The position numbers and the translations under genes are program-made. This document shows, in pieces, positions 1 to 5,621 of a DNA stretch of 11,369 nt. The stretch comes from a bacterium (GTDB taxonomy: Bacteria > Eremiobacterota > Eremiobacteria > Baltobacterales > Baltobacteraceae). Each line of letters opens with the position of its first letter. Positions within the stretch are counted from its first letter, which is position 1. The notes under the pieces are model-generated. The model had not been told where the DNA came from and made no database searches. It was given only the letters and a program-made list of their open reading frames with translations. Location of the stretch: contig JAJYHP010000093.1 in assembly GCA_021784715.1 (NCBI GenBank), positions 1-11,369 of the forward strand, in the 5' to 3' direction.

Positions 1-615
1 AACCGCCGAATGCTCCTCCAACGCCGCATGCGTGTTCCCTTCGAAGAAATACTCGTCATCGAAAATACGCGCGGCATCGGCAAAACCGGCATCGAGGTCG
101 CCGAACGTCAGGTGAACCTCTTTGTGAACGTTACTAGCGCGACGCGAATCGGGATGAATCTTCTCCCCGTTACCGTCGACATCGAGCAAAGCGGCGTCGA
201 TCGACATCACCGACGGGAGCACTTCGTAGCGGATGTCGACGAGCGCTGCGGCCTTTTGCGCGGTGAGTTCGTCTTCGGCGACGATACCCGCGACCGGCTC
301 GCCGACGTACCGCACCTTATCGATTGCGAAGACCGTCTCATCTTGAGCCGATGGAAGAATGCCGTAGCGTATCGGGAGATCGCGCCCGATTGCAATCGCA
401 ACGACGCCGGGAACGCGAAGCGCCCGTTCGTAGTCGATGGAGAGAATGCGCGCATGTGCGTGCGGGCTCCGCAGCAATTTCCCGAAGAGCATCCGCGGTA
501 AGGCGATATCGTCGGCGAAGATTGCGGCCCCGGTTACTTTCGCATAGCCGTCGATGCGTGGAAGCGGTGCGCCGACGGCGTGTGACCCCGAGTGCGAAGC
601 GCCGTTCTTACCCAT
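1..615 (-). CDS. Xanthine dehydrogenase/CO dehydrogenase-family molybdopterin-binding large subunit, N-terminal part (gene runs off the window)
   Basis: Reading the minus strand from the ATG at 615-613 gives 205 uninterrupted codons to the window edge, so the 3' part of the gene is missing. The protein opens with the family's LPRIDGYAKVTG start (residues 18-29). It continues through the a/b-hammerhead domain with LLRSPHAHARI (47-57) and VRYVGEPVAGIVAEDE, and ends in FEGNTHAALEEHSAV (191-205), the entry to the Mo-cofactor-binding domain. In this family the large subunit carries the molybdopterin cytosine dinucleotide centre that hydroxylates substrates such as purines, aromatic acyl-CoA, aldehydes or CO. 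The start overlaps the small-subunit stop by 8 bases (ATGGGTAA), which fixes the start and implies translational coupling. The substrate loop lies outside the window, so CO dehydrogenase, xanthine dehydrogenase and 4-hydroxybenzoyl-CoA reductase-like enzymes cannot be separated. Confidence 0.9.
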   Translation of the reverse strand, partial: MGKNGASHSGSHAVGAPLPRIDGYAKVTGAAIFADDIALPRMLFGKLLRSPHAHARILSIDYERALRVPGVVAIAIGRDLPIRYGILPSAQDETVFAIDKVRYVGEPVAGIVAEDELTAQKAAALVDIRYEVLPSVMSIDAALLDVDGNGEKIHPDSRRASNVHKEVHLTFGDLDAGFADAARIFDDEYFFEGNTHAALEEHSAV

Positions 616-1105
616 CGATGCCGGCTCGCATCCGTTGGCCCGCGAGCGCAACGGCCTCGAGGATCTTTGTGTATCCGGTACAGCGACAGAGATGTCCGGC
701 GAGAGCATCGCGAATCTCCGCTTCGCTGGGCTCCGCGTTGTGCTCTAACAAGTGGACGGCGGCGTTGAGAAACCCGGGGGTGCAGTATCCGCACTGCGCG
801 GCACCGAGTTCGAGAAACGCGCGCTGAACCGGGTGCAGCGTGCCGTCGACGGCGAGCCCTTCCACCGTTTCGACGCTACGATCGATTGCATCGGCGGCGA
901 GCGTGAGGCACGAAAGAACGGGGGTTCCGTCGAGGATGACGGTGCAGGCACCGCATTGCCCGAGTTCGCAACCGTGTTTGGTGCCGGTCAAGCGCAAGTC
1001 TTCCCGGAGTACCTCGAGCAAGGTTGCATGGGGATGAAGCGCCAGCGTGACATCGCGTCCATTCACGTGCAGCGTCGCTAATATTTTCGATGGAGCGATC
1101 GACAT
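608..1105 (-). CDS. [2Fe-2S] small subunit of a molybdenum hydroxylase (CoxS/XdhA-C type)
   Basis: This 165-residue protein has the full double iron-sulfur signature of the family. The plant-ferredoxin-like cluster is bound by Cys46, Cys51, Cys54 and Cys66 (GCELGQCGACTVILDG region). The second, four-helix-bundle cluster is bound by Cys105, Cys108, Cys140 and Cys142 (QCGYCTPG and HLCRCTGY). The length is usual for the family. It passes electrons from the molybdenum centre in the large subunit towards FAD or another acceptor. The ATG at 1105-1103 is supported by a GAGGTGAGG stretch just upstream on the minus strand. The large subunit follows with an 8-base overlap. It is the first gene of its transcription direction here, and a FAD-binding medium subunit, often encoded beside it, is not seen. 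Family assignment is secure; the substrate is unknown. Confidence 0.95.
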   Translation of the reverse strand: MSIAPSKILATLHVNGRDVTLALHPHATLLEVLREDLRLTGTKHGCELGQCGACTVILDGTPVLSCLTLAADAIDRSVETVEGLAVDGTLHPVQRAFLELGAAQCGYCTPGFLNAAVHLLEHNAEPSEAEIRDALAGHLCRCTGYTKILEAVALAGQRMRAGIDG

Positions 1106-1269
1106 GGTCGTTCCTCACCTCGTGCACGTGCAGCTCGCAACGGATGACGCGCATCGCTAGAATAGTAAGGAAGGGTTGCTATCGGCACCGAGTAACTCCT
1201 TTCGGCGATGTATGTGAAAATCGTTAGTCAATCCTCAAATAGAAATCACGACTAGCATAAAACAAATAG
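1106..1269. promoter_or_regulatory. Divergent intergenic region between the Mo-hydroxylase genes and xdhC-mocA
   Basis: This 164-base spacer separates two divergent starts, so it should hold the promoters for both directions. The right part (1201-1269) has about 35% GC by hand count, much lower than the surrounding coding DNA. A minus-strand candidate -10, TATTCT (1164-1159), and a plus-strand candidate, TAGCAT (1253-1258), are visible, but neither has a convincing -35 at proper spacing. No clear Shine-Dalgarno precedes xdhC (AAACAAATAG then ATG). If the TAGCAT element is real, the xdhC transcript would be nearly leaderless. Promoter placement here is inference. Confidence 0.35.
1113..1121 (-). 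promoter_or_regulatory. Ribosome binding site of the [2Fe-2S] subunit gene
   Basis: On the minus strand the sequence GAGGTGAGG ends 7 bases before the ATG at 1105-1103. It provides one or two overlapping Shine-Dalgarno cores and supports this start. The 8-base perfect palindrome CGTGCACG (1121-1128) borders it on the upstream side and could influence translation or bind a regulator, but a palindrome this short is expected by chance. Confidence 0.55.
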
Positions 1270-2331
1270 ATGCTTGATATTCTTTCGCGTATCGTGCGCC
1301 TTCAAAACGACCGGCACGAAGTCGTGCTCGCGACGCTCGTCGGCGTGCGCGGCTCCTCGGCGCGCGACCCGGGCGCCGCGTTCGCCGTCAGCGACGACGG
1401 AGAGCTCGTCGGCGCTATCGGCGGCGGCTGCGTGGAGGCGGCGCTGGTGGAAGAAGCGCACGAGGTATTGCGCGACGGGAAAGCGCGCAGCGTTGCGTAC
1501 GGCCTTTCGGATCGCGAAGGGGCGGATATCGGGCTCGCATGCGGCGGCGAAATAACGATTTTTCTCGATCGTCTCGAACCCGGTTACTGCGCGGAGCTGG
1601 AACGAACGAGCGAGGATCTGCTCGCTCACGCGCTGCGACTCGACGGCGGCGCGACCGGCGCGCGCATGGCGATCTATCCGGAACGCTGCTACGGAACCTT
1701 GGGTGACCCCGCGCTCGAAGCCGCGACGGCGAGCTTCGTGCGCGATGCTCCGCCGCGCTTAGCCGCACAGATCGATCTCGAAGGCGCGAGCGTATTCATC
1801 GCTCCGAAACGCATTGCGCCGCATATGTATGTGTTCGGCGCTCTGGATTTTGCCGCATCGACGATCGACGCCGCGCATCTTCTCGGATATACCGTAACGC
1901 TCTGCGACGCTCGTGCAGCCTTTGCAACGAAGGCGCGCTTTCCAAATGCAGATCGGATCGTCGTTGCTTGGCCGCACGAGTTTCTCGCTTCGGCTCCGAT
2001 CGACGAACGAACCGCAATCGTCTCCTTCACGCACGACGAGAAGTTCGACGTGCCGTTGCTGCTTGCGGCGGTGCGCTCGCGCGCCGGCTACGTCGGCGCG
2101 GTCGGTAGTCGCGCGACGCACGCGCGCCGTATCGAGGCGTTGCGTCAAGCCGGAATGACCGAAGCCGAAATCTCGAGGATACGCGCGCCGATCGGGCTCG
2201 ATATCGGTGCACGCACGCCGGAAGAGACGGCGCTGGCAGTGCTCGCCGAAATCGTCGCCGTCGAGCGCGGGCGCTCGGGCGGGAGTCTCTCGCATGGAAC
2301 CGGCGCGATTCGCGGACGCATCGGGGCGTGA
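1270..2331 (+). CDS. xdhC: XdhC/CoxI-family molybdenum cofactor maturation protein
   Basis: A 353-residue two-domain protein. The N-terminal XdhC/CoxI domain shows VGAIGGGCVEAAL (47-59) and GLACGGEI (88-95), whose conserved cysteines (Cys54, Cys91) are family hallmarks. The C-terminal Rossmann-like domain starts at VFGALDFA (188-195) and contains YVGAVGSRATHARR (274-287) and APIGLDIGARTPEE (306-319). XdhC proteins bind the molybdenum cofactor, promote its sulfuration and hand it to the apo-hydroxylase. The divergent hydroxylase genes are the likely client. The dinucleotide motif reads GALDFA where better-known members have GAGHVA; I recall this variant from other bacterial XdhC proteins. The ATG at 1270 has no obvious Shine-Dalgarno, but it gives the family's normal N-terminus. 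The stop overlaps the mocA start by 4 bases (GTGA). Confidence 0.93.
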   Translation: MLDILSRIVRLQNDRHEVVLATLVGVRGSSARDPGAAFAVSDDGELVGAIGGGCVEAALVEEAHEVLRDGKARSVAYGLSDREGADIGLACGGEITIFLDRLEPGYCAELERTSEDLLAHALRLDGGATGARMAIYPERCYGTLGDPALEAATASFVRDAPPRLAAQIDLEGASVFIAPKRIAPHMYVFGALDFAASTIDAAHLLGYTVTLCDARAAFATKARFPNADRIVVAWPHEFLASAPIDERTAIVSFTHDEKFDVPLLLAAVRSRAGYVGAVGSRATHARRIEALRQAGMTEAEISRIRAPIGLDIGARTPEETALAVLAEIVAVERGRSGGSLSHGTGAIRGRIGA

Positions 2332-2903
2332 AGGCGACGGCCGTCGTTCTTGCCGCCGGCGAGGCGCGCCGCATGGGCCGGCAAAAACTCTTGCTTGAAA
2401 TCGGTGGCGTGCCGATGCTCGCGCGGGTGTTGCTCGCCTGCGAACACCTTCCCACCGTGGTGGTCGGGGCGCCGAGCTTGCGCGCGTTCGTCGAAGAACG
2501 CGGCGCTCGTTTTGTCGCCAACGCTGCACCCGAATCGGGTATGGCGCATTCGCTCGCTCTCGGCGATGCCGAAGTCGAAGCGGGAATGCCGCTGCTGGTG
2601 CTCCTCGGCGATAAACCGCTCGTGACGCGCGCGCTGGTGGAGCGCGTACTCGCGGGGGCCGACGGAGCCGACATCTGTTTTCCGCAGCATGAGGGCGTCG
2701 GCGGCCATCCGGTCTATTTTTCGCTTCGTGCGCGCGAGCGGATCGCGCGCCTCCCGCGCGGTGATTCGATTCAGCTGTTACGGGACGATCCGACGTTGCG
2801 ACGCCGTGTGTTGGAGATCTCCGAGATCGGTGCGTATGCCGACGTCGACGATTCCGAGGCACTCGAACGCCTGCGAATCTGCACCGGGCACGAAATTCCC
2901 TAA
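2328..2903 (+). CDS. mocA: MocA/MobA-like molybdenum cofactor nucleotidyltransferase
   Basis: A 191-residue NTP-transferase of the MobA-like fold. Motifs in order: LAAGEARRMGRQK (8-20), the nucleotide-binding signature loop; ESGMAHSL (69-76) after Asn65; LLGDKPLV (92-99) with the metal-binding Asp; GHPVYF (126-131), typical of MocA rather than GTP-using MobA; GDSIQLL (145-151) where GDxGxxxLL is usual; and a final DVDD (172-175). MocA attaches CMP to Mo-molybdopterin, giving the cytosine dinucleotide form used by xanthine dehydrogenase/CO dehydrogenase-type enzymes. This fits the divergent hydroxylase and the preceding xdhC. Start is GTG at 2328, inside the xdhC stop (GTGA overlap), implying coupled translation. 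CTP specificity is inferred from family and context, not proven. Confidence 0.9.
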   Translation: MKATAVVLAAGEARRMGRQKLLLEIGGVPMLARVLLACEHLPTVVVGAPSLRAFVEERGARFVANAAPESGMAHSLALGDAEVEAGMPLLVLLGDKPLVTRALVERVLAGADGADICFPQHEGVGGHPVYFSLRARERIARLPRGDSIQLLRDDPTLRRRVLEISEIGAYADVDDSEALERLRICTGHEIP

Positions 2904-2961
2904 CGGGCAGCGCTCTGAAGGTAGCCGTGCCCGCGCATCTAAAGGCGCCGGATGCGAGCGA

Positions 2962-2970
2962 GGAGCGAGG
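2962..2970 (+). promoter_or_regulatory. Ribosome binding site of the OsmC-family gene
   Basis: GGAGCGAGG ends 6 bases before the ATG at 2977. It decides between this start and longer in-frame readings beginning as far upstream as 2689, which would overlap mocA. Confidence 0.55.
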
Positions 2971-2976
2971 TACGGT

Positions 2977-3450
2977 ATGGCGGATTCAATCCATAACTAT
3001 CACGTGCGGATGACATGGACGGGAAGTGACGGTGTCGGAACGACCTCCTATCGAAGTTACAGGCGTGAATACGAGTTGGCGGTAGAGGGAAAGGCGACGA
3101 TGCGAGGCTCCGCCGACCCGCAGTACCGCGGCGATGGAACGCTCTGGAACCCGGAAGAACTCTTTCTGGCGTCGTTGAGTGCGTGTCATCAACTTTGGTA
3201 TCTCCATCTTTGCGCGGAGGCCGGCGTCGTCGTTCGAACCTACGAGGATCGGGCCGACGGAAGCATGGTCGTGCACCGCGACGGTAGCGGAGAATTCGTC
3301 TCGGTCCTGCTTCGGCCGACCGTTACGATCGGCGAAGGCTCCGACCACGCGCGCGCGATCGCGCTTCACGACGATGCGGCGAAGATGTGCTTCATCGCTC
3401 GTTCGGTGAAGTTTCCGGTCGAGCACGCACCGACGATTGCCTTCGAATGA
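2977..3450 (+). CDS. OsmC-family thiol peroxidase-like protein
   Basis: A 157-residue cytoplasmic protein with full-length OsmC features: YHVRMTWTG (8-16), GSADPQYRGD (44-53), WNPEELFLASLSACHQLWYL (57-76) and MCFIARSVKFPVEHAP (137-152). Cys70 and Cys138 are the conserved redox pair; in OsmC/Ohr proteins the first reduces organic or hydrogen peroxides and the second resolves the disulfide. The WNPEEL...CHxLWYLHLC pattern fits an OsmC subgroup rather than Ohr. The start at 2977 is chosen for its Shine-Dalgarno and because residues upstream in frame do not resemble the family. It lies 73 bases after mocA, and its stop overlaps the next start by 4 bases (ATGA). A protective role near a redox enzyme locus is plausible but only inferred. 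Confidence 0.92.
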   Translation: MADSIHNYHVRMTWTGSDGVGTTSYRSYRREYELAVEGKATMRGSADPQYRGDGTLWNPEELFLASLSACHQLWYLHLCAEAGVVVRTYEDRADGSMVVHRDGSGEFVSVLLRPTVTIGEGSDHARAIALHDDAAKMCFIARSVKFPVEHAPTIAFE

Positions 3451-5075
3451 GACGTGTCGTGATTCGACGCGTTCTCACTATGGCGCTGCTGCTGATGGTT
3501 GCTGCATGCTCGCGCGGTCCGCGCGATCATGCCCCGCCGAACACCGTGCGCTTTGCTATTGCTGCCGATCCTACGACGCTCGACCCGCTCTTTCTCACCC
3601 CCGACGCAGCTTCGGTCGATCAACAAGTCGCGCGTTTACTTTTCGAACCATTCGTCGATCTCGACGCACGCGGGCGCTTGGTCCCGGTGTTGTTGCGCGA
3701 GATCCCAACGCGGAGCAACGGCGGCATCTCGGCCGACGGCCGGACGATCGTCTACCATCTCCGATCCGGGGTCCGTTGGAGCGACGGAACGCCGGTGACG
3801 AGCGCCGACGTACTCTTTACCTTGCATGCGATTCTCAACCCGCATAACCCGGTTCGAACGCGTGAGGGATATGCGCTGATCGATCGTGCCGTCGCGCCGA
3901 ATGCTTCGACCGTCGTTCTGCATTTGAGAAAACCGTGGGCGCCTGCGGTTGCGACGTTCTTTTCGTACGGAATCGAACCGTATGCCGTCGTCCCCGCGCA
4001 CGTGCTCGCCGGAGTTCGTTCGTTGCGAACCGCGCGTTTTAACGGCGACCCGACGGTGAGCGACGGCCCATTTCGTTTCGTTTCATGGCATCGCGGCGAC
4101 CGATTGACGTTTCGTGCCAACCCGCTCTACTGGCGTGGCGCGCCGAAGGTCCGGCGAATCGTCGCGCGCATCGTTACCGATCCCGGCACGAATCTCACGT
4201 TGCTGCGCACCGGCGAGCTCGACTGGAACCTCATCGCTCCCGCGCAACAAACGGCGCTCCGCGGCGCGACGTCGATTCGCATTCTCCGCGTGCCGACGAG
4301 CGTGATCGCCGGCATTGCCATGAATGTCGGACGCGGGCCGCTGCGCGACGTTCGCGTACGGCGAGCGATCGCCGAGAGTATCGACCGTCGCGCGATATCT
4401 CGCAAAATTACGCTCGGCGTCTATCCCGTCGCCGACACGTTGCAGCCGAGCTATTCGTGGGCGCGCGATCCGCAGGTGCATGCCCCCGCCTACCATCCCC
4501 GGCGTGCGGACGCATTGCTCCGCGCGGCGGGGTGGCGTCGCGGCCCCGGCGGCGTGCGTACGAAGAACGGCCGGGCGCTGCATCTGCTCTACGTGCAGTT
4601 TCCCGAATCGACGACCGGCGTTCTCGTCGCGACGTTCGTCCAGCAGGCGCTCGAAGCGCGCGGAATCGCGGTGACGTTAAAGAGCGTGAGCAACGCGCAG
4701 CTCTTTCTCCCGAAAGACGGCACCTTGGCGCGGGGGCAATTCGATCTCGCCTATATCCCGTGGACGATGGGAATCGATCCCGACGATTCGTCGATTCTGC
4801 GGTGCGGCGCGCCGGAGAACTATATGCGTTGGTGCGATCCGGAGGTCGATCGTCTCGAGCGGCGTGCGCTCGAGACGAGCTCGCGGCGCACGCGGCGGCG
4901 CCTCTACGGACGCATCGAGGCGCGGGTCGCCACCCAGGTACCGCTCTTGGTGCTCTTCGACGCGTCGTATCTCTACGCGTACGATGCAAGGCTTGAGGGA
5001 TTCGCGCCGAATCCCGTCCTTCCGACCGCTACTGCTTGGGCCTGGCGCGTACGTTCGGCCCGCTCTCGGAGGTAA
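3447..5075 (+). CDS. Family 5 (peptide/nickel type) ABC transporter substrate-binding lipoprotein
   Basis: A 542-residue protein starting at the ATG at 3447, which overlaps the OsmC stop; a longer reading from 3387 would lie inside the OsmC gene and is rejected. Residues 1-21 form a lipoprotein signal: positively charged N-terminus, hydrophobic core, and a VAAC lipobox with Cys21 as the lipidated residue. The SBP_bac_5 domain covers roughly 35-440, with ADPTTLDPL (40-48) near its start and the family signature YHLRSGVRWSDGTPVTSADV (103-122). The C-terminal region has two cysteines, 453 and 463, that may pair. Relatives deliver oligopeptides or other solutes to an ABC importer. No permease or ATPase gene is in the window, so this is an orphan binding protein and its ligand is unknown. 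The membrane-protein gene starts 3 bases after its stop. Confidence 0.9.
   Translation: MRRVVIRRVLTMALLLMVAACSRGPRDHAPPNTVRFAIAADPTTLDPLFLTPDAASVDQQVARLLFEPFVDLDARGRLVPVLLREIPTRSNGGISADGRTIVYHLRSGVRWSDGTPVTSADVLFTLHAILNPHNPVRTREGYALIDRAVAPNASTVVLHLRKPWAPAVATFFSYGIEPYAVVPAHVLAGVRSLRTARFNGDPTVSDGPFRFVSWHRGDRLTFRANPLYWRGAPKVRRIVARIVTDPGTNLTLLRTGELDWNLIAPAQQTALRGATSIRILRVPTSVIAGIAMNVGRGPLRDVRVRRAIAESIDRRAISRKITLGVYPVADTLQPSYSWARDPQVHAPAYHPRRADALLRAAGWRRGPGGVRTKNGRALHLLYVQFPESTTGVLVATFVQQALEARGIAVTLKSVSNAQLFLPKDGTLARGQFDLAYIPWTMGIDPDDSSILRCGAPENYMRWCDPEVDRLERRALETSSRRTRRRLYGRIEARVATQVPLLVLFDASYLYAYDARLEGFAPNPVLPTATAWAWRVRSARSRR
5068..5072 (+). promoter_or_regulatory. Ribosome binding site of the small membrane protein gene
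   Basis: GGAGG lies inside the last codons of the preceding gene and ends 6 bases before the ATG at 5079. This is strong evidence that the next gene is translated, and from this start. Confidence 0.65.
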
Positions 5076-5078
5076 TGC

Positions 5079-5591
5079 ATGTCCGTTGCTGCCGTCATCG
5101 GCGCCGCACTCTCCCACCTGTACCTCTTGTTTTACGTGCTGGCCGCGATCGTTTGGTGGCGAACGATGCGGCGCGCACGAAGAGAGCACCGCGCGCTCGA
5201 CAGCGCATTCGTTTTTTGGGGCGAGCTGCTCTTCTGGTACGGCGGGCTCGCGCTCATTTGGGCGGGCTTTTTTCACGGTTACGAACAGCATATCGCAGCG
5301 AGCAGCATCGGCTGGCAGCCGAGCCCGTTCGAATACGAACTCGGCTGGTTCGAGATCGGGATCGGTATTGCGGCACTTTTCGTTCGGCGGCAGAACTACG
5401 GGTATCGTCTGGCGCTAACGATTCCGATCGTGATTTTTTCGTTCGCAGCCGCGGCGCAACACATTGCATTGATGGTTACGAAACATAATTTTGCGCCGAA
5501 TAACGCCGGGATGATGCTCTGGCTCAACGACATCATCATGCCGCTGCTCCTCGCTTGGTTCGCTTTTGCCTCGCGAGATGCCGACCGCTAG
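5079..5591 (+). CDS. Small multi-pass inner-membrane protein of unknown function
   Basis: A 170-residue hydrophobic protein. Likely membrane segments are at about 5-27, 44-66, 87-102 and 110-133, with a further one at about 146-163. The first hydrophobic stretch is followed by the strongly basic RRARREHR (31-38), which by the positive-inside rule would face the cytoplasm. Conspicuous polar or aromatic residues in or near the membrane, including His66, Glu69, His71 (FFHGYEQH), Glu85, Glu87 and Glu92, recur in what I remember as DUF6790-like small membrane proteins; that family assignment is from memory and uncertain. The start is backed by GGAGG at 5068-5072 and the gene follows the binding-protein gene by 3 bases, so the two are probably co-translated. 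It shows no similarity I can recognise to ABC permeases. It ends 30 bases before the convergent glycosidase stop. Confidence 0.8.
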   Translation: MSVAAVIGAALSHLYLLFYVLAAIVWWRTMRRARREHRALDSAFVFWGELLFWYGGLALIWAGFFHGYEQHIAASSIGWQPSPFEYELGWFEIGIGIAALFVRRQNYGYRLALTIPIVIFSFAAAAQHIALMVTKHNFAPNNAGMMLWLNDIIMPLLLAWFAFASRDADR

Positions 5592-5621
5592 GCATTGAAG
5601 TCGTAGCGCGGCGCGGCCCCA

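Noticed and set aside
10..501. A 163-codon plus-strand open frame at the left edge
   Set aside because: The opposite strand encodes a recognisable molybdenum hydroxylase large subunit over the same bases.
1759..2862. A 367-codon minus-strand open frame antisense to xdhC and mocA
   Set aside because: Its translation is extremely rich in Arg and lacks any recognisable domain. It is a shadow of two well-supported genes in GC-rich DNA.
2904..2933. Inverted repeat CGGGCA/TGCCCG after mocA as a possible terminator
   Set aside because: The stem is only 6 base pairs with an 18-base loop and no T-run, so it does not resemble an intrinsic terminator.
3387..3446. Longer N-terminus for the substrate-binding lipoprotein starting at 3387
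   Set aside because: It lies inside the OsmC gene and would bury the lipoprotein signal peptide. The ATG at 3447 overlaps the OsmC stop in the usual way and gives a proper signal.
5578..5595. Small hairpin ATGCC/GGCAT over the stop codon of the membrane protein gene, before the convergent gap
   Set aside because: Five base pairs with no following T-tract is too weak to call a terminator. The 30-base gap at 5592-5621 holds nothing else I can support.
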